From positions 2,689,001 to 2,753,000 of the forward strand of contig NZ_CP085344.1 of NCBI RefSeq assembly GCF_020618415.1: a DNA stretch of 64,000 bases, given 5' to 3'. Below are positions 27,732 to 37,565 of this stretch, in pieces. Source of the stretch: Cupriavidus sp. MP-37 (GTDB lineage: Bacteria; Pseudomonadota; Gammaproteobacteria; Burkholderiales; Burkholderiaceae). The first letter of the stretch is position 1; every line of letters begins with the position of its first letter. The notes beneath the pieces are model-generated. The model did not search any database. It saw only the letters and a program-made list of their open reading frames with translations, and had not been told where the DNA came from. The translations under genes were made by a program, and so were the position numbers.

Positions 27732-29366
27732 ATGCCGCAATCCGCGCTGTCCGTGTTCCGCCGCAACTTCGCGGCCCGCCGCTGGCGGGCCATCACCCTG
27801 GCCGCCGCCGCTGCCTGCGGCGCGGTCCCGACCGGCACGGCACTCGCAGCCGGCGCGCAGTCCGCATCCGCCTATACCGGCCACATCATCGTGCGCTGGC
27901 GCGACGGCACCACCGCGGTCGACGGCAACGGTGCCGCCAGGTCGCCGGCTGCCGCCGAGGCCCTCAAGCAACTGAGCGAACGCACCGGCATCGCCGTCTC
28001 GGCACGCCGGGCCATGGGTGGCAACCTGCAGTTAGTGCAGATCCCCGACAGCTTCGCCGCCGACCCCGAAGCGGCGGCGGCGCGCCTGCGCCAGGATCCG
28101 CGCGTGGCCGACGCCGTGCCCGACCGCTGGCTGCGGCTGCACGACACCCTGCCCGACGATCCCGAGTTCCAGGTCAGCCAGCCGTACCTGAAGGGCACCG
28201 GCACCGCCGTCGGCGGCGCCAACCTGCCGCGCGCGTGGGACCGCACGCGCGGCAGCAACGGCATGGTGGTGGCGGTGGTGGACACCGGCATCCTGCGCCA
28301 CCCCGACCTGGAGGGACGGCTGCTGTCCGGCTTCGACTTCATCAGCACCACCACGGTCTCCAATGACGGCGACGGCCGCGACGGCGACCCGACCGATGCC
28401 GGCGACAACCTGCCGGCCGGCTTCACCTGCCCGGGCAGCAGCACGCCCACGCCCGAACCGACCAACAACAGCTGGCATGGCACGCGCGTGGCCGGCGTGC
28501 TGGGGGCGCTGACCAACAACGCGCGCGATATCGCCGGCGTCGACTGGAATGCCCGCATCCTGCCGGTGCGGGTCTCGGGACGCTGCGGCGCGCTGCTGTC
28601 CGACACCGTCGACGGCATGCGCTGGGCCGGCGGCCTGCCGGTGCCGAACGTGCCGGACAACCCTAACCCGGCGCGCGTGGTCAATATCAGCCTGGGCGGC
28701 GGCACCTGCAGCAGCATCGAGCAGCAGGCGGTCAACGACCTGAACGCGCGCGGCGTGGTGGTGGTGGCCGCGGCCGGCAACAACCGCGGCGCGGTCGAGG
28801 CGCCGGCCGACTGCAGCGGCGTGATCGCGGTCACCGCGCACGCCAACGACGGCGAGAACGCCAGCTATGCCAACGTCGGCGCGCAGGTGGCGATCAGTGC
28901 GCCGGGCGGCGGCTGCGGCAACTCGCAGGTGGTCGACGGCCGCTGCACGGTCACGCCATCGGTGATCCGCACCCTCAGCAACGACGGCAAGACCTCCCTC
29001 GGCAACTACGTGGTGACGTCGTCCGCCGGCACCAGCTTTGCCACACCGATGGTATCGGGCGTGGTAGCCATGATGTTCACGCTCAACGGCTCGCTGACGC
29101 CGGCGCAGGTCACCGCCGCGCTGAAGAATTCAGCGCGCCCGCATCCGTCCGGCACGTTTTGCACCACCAATCCGGGTGTGTGCGGCGCAGGCCTGCTCGA
29201 TGCCGACGGCGCGCTGCTGGCCGCGCTGGGGATGCCGCCGGTGCAGGCTGCGCCGGCACCGGCGGCGGAGGGCGGCGGTGGCGGCGGCGCGGTACCGCTG
29301 TGGAGCGCGCTGCTGCTTGCGGTGGCAGGCCTGCTCAGCTTCGCGCTGCGGCGCCGGGGCTGGTAG
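27732..29366 (+). CDS. Secreted S8 subtilisin-like protease with GlyGly-CTERM tail
   Basis: A 544-residue exported serine protease. A signal peptide (to about GTALAAGA) precedes an I9-like prodomain. The catalytic domain then shows Asp184 in VVAVVDTGILRHPDLEGR, His249 in NSWHGTRVAGVLGA and Ser435 in AGTSFATPMVSGVVAMM. The C-terminus is a Gly run, a hydrophobic helix and an Arg cluster ([17 protein letters not shown]...FALRRRGW), the organisation of GlyGly-CTERM sorting signals cleaved by rhombosortase. A strong AGGGAGGAG site precedes the ATG at 27732. A convergent rhombosortase-like gene ends 22 bp away and a prodomain-like lipoprotein lies upstream. Confidence 0.92.
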   Translation: MPQSALSVFRRNFAARRWRAITLAAAAACGAVPTGTALAAGAQSASAYTGHIIVRWRDGTTAVDGNGAARSPAAAEALKQLSERTGIAVSARRAMGGNLQLVQIPDSFAADPEAAAARLRQDPRVADAVPDRWLRLHDTLPDDPEFQVSQPYLKGTGTAVGGANLPRAWDRTRGSNGMVVAVVDTGILRHPDLEGRLLSGFDFISTTTVSNDGDGRDGDPTDAGDNLPAGFTCPGSSTPTPEPTNNSWHGTRVAGVLGALTNNARDIAGVDWNARILPVRVSGRCGALLSDTVDGMRWAGGLPVPNVPDNPNPARVVNISLGGGTCSSIEQQAVNDLNARGVVVVAAAGNNRGAVEAPADCSGVIAVTAHANDGENASYANVGAQVAISAPGGGCGNSQVVDGRCTVTPSVIRTLSNDGKTSLGNYVVTSSAGTSFATPMVSGVVAMMFTLNGSLTPAQVTAALKNSARPHPSGTFCTTNPGVCGAGLLDADGALLAALGMPPVQAAPAPAAEGGGGGGAVPLWSALLLAVAGLLSFALRRRGW

Positions 29367-29388
29367 CAGCGCCAACGCTGACGGGCGC

Positions 29389-30033
29389 TCAGGCGGCGGC
29401 GCCGTTGCTGCGCGCCGGCCGCCGCGCCAGCCACCACTCCTGCAAGACCCAGCACAGCAGGCCGGCCACCGCGCCGGCCGCATGCGCCACGCGCACCACG
29501 CCGAAGCCCCACGCCGGATCGAATACCACCGGCGCCAGCCATGACTGTTCCACCCAGATCTTGGCCAGCACGCCCAGGCACAGCAGCACGCCCGTGGCGC
29601 GCGCCAGTCCCGGCGCGCGCAACAGCCCCAGCGCGCCCCATACGGCCAGCCCGTGCAGGGCGCCCGAGAGCCCGCCGTACCAGGCAATCGCCGGCAACCG
29701 CAGCAGCGCCAGCTGCACCGCGATGCCGCAAGCCACCAGCACCAGCAGCAGGCTGCGCACCCGCGCCACGCGCGCGCAGATCGCCAGCACGCCGGTGGCG
29801 GCGAGCATGTCGGCCAGCCAGTGATGGCCGTCCAGGTGCACCCACATCGCCGTGGCCAGGCGCCACCACTGCCCGTCCACCCGCACCGCATCGCGCAGGT
29901 ACAGACCGTGAGCGTGCCACCACGGCAGGAAGGTGAACGCCGCCGACAGCGCCCACACCAGCGCCACCGCTGCCAGCAGGCCCGGCCACGATGCGCCGGC
30001 CGGCGCCGGCGCGCCGGAGGCGTCAGTCCTCAC
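29389..30033 (-). CDS. rrtA: Rhombosortase-like rhomboid intramembrane protease
   Basis: A 214-residue inner-membrane protein with about six hydrophobic segments. Rhomboid catalytic residues are visible as Ser123 in GGLSGALHG and His184 in VRVAHAAGAVAG; the HLDGHHWLADMLA segment corresponds to the conserved rhomboid loop region. Size and motifs fit the rhombosortase subgroup that processes GlyGly-CTERM proteins, and a protein with that tail is encoded convergently next door. The likely start is a GTG at 30033, overlapping the end of glnE by 11 bases, since no ATG gives a sensible N-terminus. Family and partner assignments are by pattern, not by search. Confidence 0.78.
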   Translation of the reverse strand: MRTDASGAPAPAGASWPGLLAAVALVWALSAAFTFLPWWHAHGLYLRDAVRVDGQWWRLATAMWVHLDGHHWLADMLAATGVLAICARVARVRSLLLVLVACGIAVQLALLRLPAIAWYGGLSGALHGLAVWGALGLLRAPGLARATGVLLCLGVLAKIWVEQSWLAPVVFDPAWGFGVVRVAHAAGAVAGLLCWVLQEWWLARRPARSNGAAA

Positions 30034-33010
30034 CGAACACGGCCCGCCACAGCGTGCGCACCGGCGCGGTATGCGCGGCCATCGATGCCGGCGCCACGCG
30101 CGCATGGGCCTGGCCATCGAGCCGCAGCTGGTGCTGGCGCGCGCGGAACAGCCGGTAGGCGTCGCCCACCGCCAGCGCCAGCGTGGCATCGATCAGGCCC
30201 AGTTCGCCGGCCTCGCGCAGCAGCGCGATATTGCCGGCGTTGCGCGTCAGCTGCGGATGGGCGCGGCTGTGCAGCAGCACCAGGTACTGCACCGTGAATT
30301 CGATATCGACCATGCCGCCGCGGTCGTGCTTCAGGTCGAACAGCTCGGTGGGATTAGGATGGCCTTCGGCCACCTTGCGCCGCATCTGCGCGATTTCGCC
30401 GCGCAGCGCCGCGGCGTCGCGCTGCTGGCACAGCACCTCGTCGCGCAGCGCCTCGAAGCGCGCGCCGATGGCGGCATCGCCGGCGCAGAAGCGCGCGCGC
30501 GTCAGCGCCTGGTGCTCCCACACCCAGGCGGTGTTGTCGCCCTCGCGCAGCTGGTAGCGGCGGAACGCATCGAAGCTGGTCACCAGCAGCCCGGCCGCGC
30601 CATTGGGCCGCAGCCGCGTGTCGACGTCGAACAGCGCGCCGGCCGCGGTATGGCTGGTGAGCCAGGTGATCAGGCGGCGCGCATAGGCGGCATAGACCTC
30701 GGGCGCGCGCTCGTGCTCGTCGTCGTACAGGAAGATGATGTCCAGGTCCGAGGCATAGCCCAGCTCCTTGCCCCCCAGCCGGCCGTACGCGATCACCGCG
30801 AAGCGCGGCACCTCGCGGTGGCGCGTGGCCAGCTGGCGCCACACCGTTTCCAGCGTCGCGTCGAGCATGGCATCGGCCAGGTCGGACAGGCGGTCGGCCA
30901 CCTGCTCGACCGTCAGCATGCCCTGCAGGTCCTGCAGCAGCACGCGGAAGGTCTCGGCATGGTGCTCGCGGCGCAGGATGTCCATCTGCTGCTCGACCTG
31001 CCCCTCCGCGGCCAGCAGCCGTTCATGCAGGCGCTTGCGGAACGCGGCCCAGTCGGGCGCACCGGCCAGCGCGTCGCTGTCGAGCAGCTCGTCGAGCAGT
31101 TGCGGATGGCGCGTCAGGTAGGCCGCGGCCCAGCGCGAGGCATGCAGCGTCTGCGCGACGCGGTCCATCGCCTGCGGGTATTCGGACAGCAGCGACAGGT
31201 AGGAGGCGCGCCGGCTGATCGCCTCGAGGAAGTCGATAAAGCGCCCGATGGTGCTGTCGGGATCGTCCTGGCGCGCGGCCAGGTCGAGCGCGCGGTTGAC
31301 CAGCTGGTCGAAGCGCGCGCGGCTGGCTTCGGACAGCGCGCGATAGCGCAGCGACGCGGCGATCGCGCGCAGCCGGTCCAGCAGCGCATTGCAGTCGGTA
31401 AAGCCGGCCGCCTGCAGCCGCTGGCACGGCACCGCGCTGTCGCCTTCAGCGTGCGACGGGTCGTGGGCGTTGTCCTGCGCGCGCGCGGCGCTGTCGTGGA
31501 TGACGATGTCCGGCCACAGCGCCTCGCACGGGCCGGCATCCGGGTCGGAGAAGGTGGCTTCGAACTGCTGCGCGACCGGCTCCTGCAGCGCGGCCAGCCG
31601 CGCCAGCAAGGTCGGCCAGTCGGCGCAGCCCATCATCTGCGCCACGGCGTGCTGCTCGTCCGGTGACGTCGGCAGGTGGTGGGTCTGGGCATCGTCGCGG
31701 TATTGCAGCCGGTGTTCGAGCTGGCGCAGGAAGCGGTAGGCATCGCCCAGCTGTTCGGCCTGGCCGGCGGGCAGCAGGCCGCGCCCGACCGCCACCGCCA
31801 GCACCTCCAGCGTCGGCCGGATGCGCAGCGCGGGGTCCTGGCCGCCGCGAATCAGCTGGAACACCTGCGCCATGAACTCGATCTCGCGGATGCCGCCGCG
31901 GCCCAGCTTGATATTGAACGAGCGCTGGTTGACCCCATGCCCGGGCAGGCCGCCGCTGCGCTTGGCGGCCTCGCTGCGGATCTGCGCATGCAGCGAGCGG
32001 ATCGCCGCGATCACGCCGTAGTCGAGGTAGCGCCGGAACACGAACGGCGAGGTCAGGCGCGCCAGCAGGCCGGCGGTGCGCTGCGCATGGGGCGAGTCCA
32101 GCGCCGACACCACGCGGCCCTTGATCCAGGCATAGCGCTCCCACTCGCGGCCCTGCACCACCAGGTATTCCTCCAGCATGCCCAGGCTGCAGGCCAGCGG
32201 GCCGGCATCGCCATTGGGACGCAGCCGCATGTCGACGCGGAACACATAGCCGTCGGCGGTCACCTCGGCGAGCAGGTTGATCAGCCGGCGGCCCAGGCGG
32301 ATGAAGTACTCGTGGTTGGACAGGGTGCGCGGGCCGCCCTGGGTCTCGCCGTCCTCGTCGTAGAGAAAGATCAGGTCGATGTCGGACGAGACATTGAGCT
32401 CGCGTCCGCCCAGCTTGCCCATGCCCACCACCACCAGCTCCTGCACCTCGCCGCTGTGGGCGCCGACCGGGCGGCCGAAGGTCGCGGCAAGGTCGTCGCC
32501 CAGCACCGCCAGGCCGTGCTGGATCGCCAGTTCGGCCAGGTCGGTCATGGCGCCGGTGACCTCGCCCAGCGTTGCCAGGCCGCGCAGGTCGCGCTCGATC
32601 ACCGCGCACATGACCTCGGCGCGCAGCCTGCGCAGACTCCGCTTGGCGGCGTCCTCGGCGTCGGCCGAGGGCTCGTGCAGCGCCTGCAGCCGCGCTTCCA
32701 TCCAGGCGCGCGTGAGCGGCTGCGCCACCGCGGCGGCGAGGATCTCGGGCAGGTCCGGGCGGGCCTGCAGCACGCGCCGCGCGTAGTGCGAGTACGCGGC
32801 CGAGTACAATACGTCGCCGCCTGCCCCGGGGCGTTCGCCGTCCGGCTGCAGCGTCTGCGCCGCGGTGACGGCAAAGGCGCCGGCGGCCATGGTGCCGGGG
32901 CCCTGCCCCGGTGCGACGGAGGCCGCATGGGCGGGTTCCGGTGTGGCGCTCGCGCCATGTTGGTCAGCAGCGTCGCCAGCGGCGGAACTCGTCGGGTCAG
33001 AGGCAGTCAT
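30023..33010 (-). CDS. glnE: Bifunctional glutamine synthetase adenylyltransferase/deadenylase
   Basis: Adenylylates and deadenylylates glutamine synthetase in response to PII. The 995-residue protein has two nucleotidyltransferase domains. The first has GMGKLGGRELNVSSDIDLIFLYDEDG and the second AYGRLGGKELGYASDLDIIFLYDDE; each carries the G-G/S...DxD metal-binding pattern, and helical regulatory domains follow each. The N-terminal ~60 residues are Ala/Gly/Pro-rich and unconserved. I placed the start at the ATG at 33010 because the longer reading overlaps yhdP. It is divergent from yhdP and overlaps the downstream rhombosortase gene. Confidence 0.96.
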   Translation of the reverse strand: MTASDPTSSAAGDAADQHGASATPEPAHAASVAPGQGPGTMAAGAFAVTAAQTLQPDGERPGAGGDVLYSAAYSHYARRVLQARPDLPEILAAAVAQPLTRAWMEARLQALHEPSADAEDAAKRSLRRLRAEVMCAVIERDLRGLATLGEVTGAMTDLAELAIQHGLAVLGDDLAATFGRPVGAHSGEVQELVVVGMGKLGGRELNVSSDIDLIFLYDEDGETQGGPRTLSNHEYFIRLGRRLINLLAEVTADGYVFRVDMRLRPNGDAGPLACSLGMLEEYLVVQGREWERYAWIKGRVVSALDSPHAQRTAGLLARLTSPFVFRRYLDYGVIAAIRSLHAQIRSEAAKRSGGLPGHGVNQRSFNIKLGRGGIREIEFMAQVFQLIRGGQDPALRIRPTLEVLAVAVGRGLLPAGQAEQLGDAYRFLRQLEHRLQYRDDAQTHHLPTSPDEQHAVAQMMGCADWPTLLARLAALQEPVAQQFEATFSDPDAGPCEALWPDIVIHDSAARAQDNAHDPSHAEGDSAVPCQRLQAAGFTDCNALLDRLRAIAASLRYRALSEASRARFDQLVNRALDLAARQDDPDSTIGRFIDFLEAISRRASYLSLLSEYPQAMDRVAQTLHASRWAAAYLTRHPQLLDELLDSDALAGAPDWAAFRKRLHERLLAAEGQVEQQMDILRREHHAETFRVLLQDLQGMLTVEQVADRLSDLADAMLDATLETVWRQLATRHREVPRFAVIAYGRLGGKELGYASDLDIIFLYDDEHERAPEVYAAYARRLITWLTSHTAAGALFDVDTRLRPNGAAGLLVTSFDAFRRYQLREGDNTAWVWEHQALTRARFCAGDAAIGARFEALRDEVLCQQRDAAALRGEIAQMRRKVAEGHPNPTELFDLKHDRGGMVDIEFTVQYLVLLHSRAHPQLTRNAGNIALLREAGELGLIDATLALAVGDAYRLFRARQHQLRLDGQAHARVAPASMAAHTAPVRTLWRAVFGED

Positions 33011-33186
33011 TCCAGTATTTGAAATGCGAGCAAAGGTGCGAAAGGTGCGGCCAGGGGTACCCCGCTGCTGCGCCCTCGCGCCGCGGACGCGCCATCGCCC
33101 CCGCGGTGCGCGCAGCTCGCGCATACTTGTTTCAGCAGGCCGGGCACCAGATTGGAGAGCGGCTAGTATTGTCGGATAATCTGCGC

Positions 33187-36100
33187 ATGTCCAGCCGCGC
33201 CCCACAACCCGCTGACGGTTCTCCCCCCAATGGCGGCGCGGGCGGGCACGAGGCCGCCACCACGCTGCCTGCTTCGTCTCCCGCTTCCCTTGGTATCGAC
33301 GCCCCCGGCGCCTCGCGCCGGGCCTCGGCATGGTCGCGCGCCCGCGCGCTGGCCCGCGCCGGTGCCCGCGCCGCCGCGGCAGCCGTGCGCCATCCGTTCT
33401 GGCGCGGCCTGGGGCGCGCGCTGGTGCGCCTGGCGCTGGGGCTGGCGGTGCTGGCGCTGGCGGCCGGCCTGCTGATCCGCTTCGTGCTGTGGCCGCAGGC
33501 CTCCGCCGCGCGCGAGTGGCTGGAACAGCGCGGCTCGCAGGCGTTGTCGGCGCAAGTCAGGATCGGTTCGCTCGATACCTATTGGGACGGCTGGCATCCC
33601 GCCTTCCGCGCCCGCGGCCTGAGCGCGGTGGACGCCCAGCAGCGCGCGCTGCTGTCGGCCGCCACGCTCGACGGCAAGCTGGCGTGGCGGTCGCTGGTCA
33701 GCATGAACCTGCAGTTCGTCAGCCTGAGCGCCAGCGGCACCGACATCCTGGTGCGCCGCACCCCCGAGGGCCGGCTGCTGGTCGCCGGCATGGTGGTCGA
33801 CGCCACCGGCGGCCAGCCGGACGACGACCGCTTCCTCGGCTGGCTGATGTCGCAGGGGCGCGTGGCGCTGTCCGACGGCAAGCTGCGCTGGCTCGACGAA
33901 AAGGCGCGCCTGCCCCGGCTCGACATCGGCGAGATCCGCCTCGACACCCGCCGCGACGGCGCGCGCCATACCTTCCACCTGGAAGCGCGCTCGCCGGCAC
34001 TGGGCCCGCGCCCGCTCGAGGTGCGCTCCAGCTTCCGCGACGACTACCTGCACAGCGCCGGCAACTGGCGCCACTGGACCGGCCAGGCCAGCTGGGACCT
34101 GGGCCAGCTGCAGCTACCGGTGCTGCAGCGCTACCTGGCGATGTTCGAGCGCGTCGCCAGCGGCACCTTCAGCACCGACGGCAGCATCGAATTCCGCCAG
34201 GGGCGCATCGTGCGCAGCCAGACCCGGCTGCGCGCCAGCGGCGTCGACCTGCAGCTGGCCGGCGCCGCCGCGCCGCTGCGGCTGGCCAATGCGCAGGCCC
34301 TGCTGCTGCACCGGACCGAGCGCGACGGCAGCAACCTGCTGACCGTCGACACGCTGCTGTGGCAGCCGCCGCAGCCCCAGCAGCCGGCGGTGCCCGACCA
34401 CAGCAACGCGCCCGCGGTGGCCGACGGCAGCTGGCGCGAAGGCATGCGCAAGGTCGCCATCGGCTGGGCCCGGGCCAAGGACGGCAGCCTCAGCAAGTTC
34501 TCGCTGAAGGCGCCCTCGCTGGACCTGAACACGGTGCGCGCGCTGGCCACCTCGATGCCGATCGACACCGCGGTGCTGCGCCGGCTGCGCGCGCTGCAGC
34601 CGGCCGGCCACCTCGACAACCTCAACGTCAGCTGGAGCCGCGCGCGCGCCGGCATGCTCGAGCGCGGCGGCGGCAAGCCGCACTACAGCATCCAGGGCAC
34701 GCTGCGCGAGGTCTCGGTCAACGGCCAGCCCGCGGTGCCGGCGCTGGATGCCGCCGGCCATCCGCGCCTGGGCACGCCGGGCTTCTCGCGTTTGTCCGGC
34801 ACCTTCTCGCTCGACGACCAGCAGGGCAGCGCGCGCTTCGAGGGCAACGACGCGGCGCTGGTGCTGCCGGGGCTGTTCGAAGACCCGCGCCTGGCCTTCG
34901 ACCAGATCGGCGGCGACGTGCGCTGGCAGCACCGCGACGGCAAGCTCGCGGTGACGCTGGAGAGCGTGCGCTTTGCCAATGCCGACGCCGCCGGCTCGGT
35001 GCGCGGCAGCTGGCGCGAAGGCGGCGATGGCGTCTCGGGCATCGCCGACCTGGCCGGCGAGATGAGCCGCGCCAACGTGGCGCGCGTGCCGCGCTACCTG
35101 CCGCTGAGCATTCCGGCCGGCACCCGCCACTACCTGTCCGGCGCGCTCACCGGCGGCGAGGCCACCGGGGTCAGCTTCGTGCTGCGCGGCGATCTGGCGC
35201 ACTTCCCGTTCCAGGCGCCGCACGAGAAGGCCGGCGAATTCCGCGTCGAGGTGCCGATCGAACGCGTCAGCTACCAGATCGCCCCCCATGCCGTCCCGCA
35301 CGAGCCGTCCCACGGCAGCGCGGGCGGCGCTTCGTCATGGCCGGCGTTCACCGACATCGCCGGGCGCGTGGTGTTCGACCGCGGCGGCATGACCTTCCTG
35401 GCGCGCCGCGCCACGGTGCAGGACATTGCCGGCGTCACGCTGCAGGATGTCAGCGGCCGCATCGACGACCTGAGCCCGCGCGGCAAGCTCGCCATCGACG
35501 GCAGCGCCACCGGGCCGGTGCAAGGCTTCGTGCGCTACATCAACGCCTCGCCGGTGCGCGAATGGACCGGGCACGTGGCCGACGCGGCCAAGGCCAGCGG
35601 CAATGGCGAGTTGAAGCTCAAGCTGGAGATGCCGCTGGAGCACGCCGACGCGGCCAGGGTCGACGGCCGCTTCCGCTTCCCCGGCAACGATGTCGTGCTC
35701 GGCCCGCAGATGCCGCCGCTGGGCAATGCCAGCGGCGTCATCACCTTCAACGAGCATGGCTTCGGGCTGGAGAACCTGCGCGCACGCTTTCTGGGCGGCG
35801 AATTGCGCCTCGCCGGCGGCACCCAGCCGGACGGCACCACGCGCGTCAGCGCGAGCGGCCAGGCCTCGGCCGCCGGGCTGCGCGAAGCCGCCGCGGGCAC
35901 GGCGCTGGCGCCGCTGGCGGCGCGGCTGGAAGGCGCCACCGGCTACAGCGCGGTGATCGGCGTGCGCGAACGGCAGTTGCAGGTGCAGCTGAATTCCGAG
36001 CTCAACGGCATGGCGCTGCAGCTGCCGGCACCGCTGGCCAAGGCCGCCGTGCCCGCGCTGCCGCTGCGCGTGGAACTGCGCCCGACGGCGCATGCGCCCA

Positions 36101-37548
36101 ATGCCACCCGCGCCAGCACCGACGAACTGGCGCTGCAGCTGGGCAATGTGCTCAACGCCCGCTACCTGCTGCGCCGCGATAGCGGCAATAGCGGTAACAG
36201 TGGCAGCGGCTTCGAAGTGCTGGCGGGCGGCATCGGCGTGCAGCAGGCGGCGCCGCCGCCGGCGGCTGGCGTCAGCGCCGCGGCCACCTTCGACCAGCTC
36301 GATATCGATGCCTGGCGTGCGGCCTTCGCCGGCGGCCCTGGCAACAGCGGCAGCACTGCTAGCGCGGGTGCCGACGAGCCGCCCTCGCCGTTCCTGCCGA
36401 ACCGCATCGCGCTGCGCGCGCGCACGCTGCACGGCATGGGCCGCACGCTGGACGAGGTCGCGCTCGATGCCAGCCGCGAAGCCGACGGCTGGAACGCCAG
36501 GGTCGACTCGCGCCAGATCGCCGGCGCGGCGCAATGGCGCCCGGGCGCGACGCCTGCCGCCGGTTCGCTGCGGCTGCGCCTGGCGCGCCTGAACGTGCCC
36601 GATGCCAACGACGAGCACAACGTGGTCGATGCCCTGGCCAGCAGCATCGACACCTTGCCCGCGATCGATCTGGTCGCCGACCAGTTCATGCTGCGCGGCC
36701 ACGACTTCGGCAAGCTCGAGGTCAAGGCGCATACGGAAACCAGCGCAGGCGGCACCGATCCGGTCTGGACCCTGGACAAGCTGCAGATCGAACAGCCCGG
36801 CGCGACCCTGACCGGCAACGGCAGCTGGCGCGTGCCGCGCCGCCTGCGCGCCGACGCCAGCGCCGAGCGCCGCACGCTGCTGTCCTTTGCCATCGACGTG
36901 CGCGATGCCGGCGCCACGCTGGACCGGCTGGGGCTGCCGCACACGCTCAGCGACGGCAAGGGCAAGCTCGAGGGCCGCGTGGCGTGGCGCGGCTCGCCGC
37001 TGTCGATCGACTACCCGACGCTGACCGGCAAGCTGTCGCTGGACCTGGAAAACGGCCAGATCCTCAGCGTCGAGCCGGGCGCGGCGCGCCTGCTGGGCGT
37101 GCTCAGCCTGCAGGGCCTGCTGCGCTTCGCCACGCTGGACTTCCGCACGCTCTCGGGGCGCGGGCTGCTGTTCGACCGCATCACCGGCAGCGGCACCATC
37201 GAGAACGGCGTCGGCACGATCCAGGACTTCCAGCTGCGCAGCCCGCAGATCATCGCCAGCATGAGCGGCACCGCCAACCTGCTGCGCGAGACCCAGGACC
37301 TGCATGTGGCGGTGGTGCCGCGCATCAATGCCACCACCACCTCGATCGCGGCGGCCTTCATCAACCCGGCGCTGGGCATCGGCACGCTCGCCGCGCAACT
37401 GCTGTTCGCCGACGAGTTCTCCAAGATGTTCACCCAGCACTACCGGATCTCGGGCAGCTGGGCCAACCCACAGGTCGGCAAAGTGGAGGACAATAAGGCG
37501 CAAGGCCCGACCTTCCAGGACCGCGCGGACCCGGCCTTCCCGCGCTAG
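33187..37548 (+). CDS. yhdP: YhdP-family AsmA-like envelope protein
   Basis: Very large (1453 residues) inner-membrane-anchored periplasmic protein. In E. coli YhdP is one of the AsmA-like proteins that carry phospholipids to the outer membrane. A single N-terminal membrane helix (about LVRLALGLAVLALAAGLLIRFVLW) is followed by long repeated beta-rich sequence. The C-terminal conserved block is LENGQILSVEPGAARLLGVLSLQGLLRFATLDFRTLSGRGLLFDRITGSGTIENGVG...ISGSWANPQVGK. It leads a yhdP-nitrilase-tldD run, the conserved proteobacterial arrangement, with 17 bp to the next gene. Confidence 0.92.
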   Translation: MSSRAPQPADGSPPNGGAGGHEAATTLPASSPASLGIDAPGASRRASAWSRARALARAGARAAAAAVRHPFWRGLGRALVRLALGLAVLALAAGLLIRFVLWPQASAAREWLEQRGSQALSAQVRIGSLDTYWDGWHPAFRARGLSAVDAQQRALLSAATLDGKLAWRSLVSMNLQFVSLSASGTDILVRRTPEGRLLVAGMVVDATGGQPDDDRFLGWLMSQGRVALSDGKLRWLDEKARLPRLDIGEIRLDTRRDGARHTFHLEARSPALGPRPLEVRSSFRDDYLHSAGNWRHWTGQASWDLGQLQLPVLQRYLAMFERVASGTFSTDGSIEFRQGRIVRSQTRLRASGVDLQLAGAAAPLRLANAQALLLHRTERDGSNLLTVDTLLWQPPQPQQPAVPDHSNAPAVADGSWREGMRKVAIGWARAKDGSLSKFSLKAPSLDLNTVRALATSMPIDTAVLRRLRALQPAGHLDNLNVSWSRARAGMLERGGGKPHYSIQGTLREVSVNGQPAVPALDAAGHPRLGTPGFSRLSGTFSLDDQQGSARFEGNDAALVLPGLFEDPRLAFDQIGGDVRWQHRDGKLAVTLESVRFANADAAGSVRGSWREGGDGVSGIADLAGEMSRANVARVPRYLPLSIPAGTRHYLSGALTGGEATGVSFVLRGDLAHFPFQAPHEKAGEFRVEVPIERVSYQIAPHAVPHEPSHGSAGGASSWPAFTDIAGRVVFDRGGMTFLARRATVQDIAGVTLQDVSGRIDDLSPRGKLAIDGSATGPVQGFVRYINASPVREWTGHVADAAKASGNGELKLKLEMPLEHADAARVDGRFRFPGNDVVLGPQMPPLGNASGVITFNEHGFGLENLRARFLGGELRLAGGTQPDGTTRVSASGQASAAGLREAAAGTALAPLAARLEGATGYSAVIGVRERQLQVQLNSELNGMALQLPAPLAKAAVPALPLRVELRPTAHAPNATRASTDELALQLGNVLNARYLLRRDSGNSGNSGSGFEVLAGGIGVQQAAPPPAAGVSAAATFDQLDIDAWRAAFAGGPGNSGSTASAGADEPPSPFLPNRIALRARTLHGMGRTLDEVALDASREADGWNARVDSRQIAGAAQWRPGATPAAGSLRLRLARLNVPDANDEHNVVDALASSIDTLPAIDLVADQFMLRGHDFGKLEVKAHTETSAGGTDPVWTLDKLQIEQPGATLTGNGSWRVPRRLRADASAERRTLLSFAIDVRDAGATLDRLGLPHTLSDGKGKLEGRVAWRGSPLSIDYPTLTGKLSLDLENGQILSVEPGAARLLGVLSLQGLLRFATLDFRTLSGRGLLFDRITGSGTIENGVGTIQDFQLRSPQIIASMSGTANLLRETQDLHVAVVPRINATTTSIAAAFINPALGIGTLAAQLLFADEFSKMFTQHYRISGSWANPQVGKVEDNKAQGPTFQDRADPAFPR

Positions 37549-37565
37549 AAGAAGATGCCGCCCCC

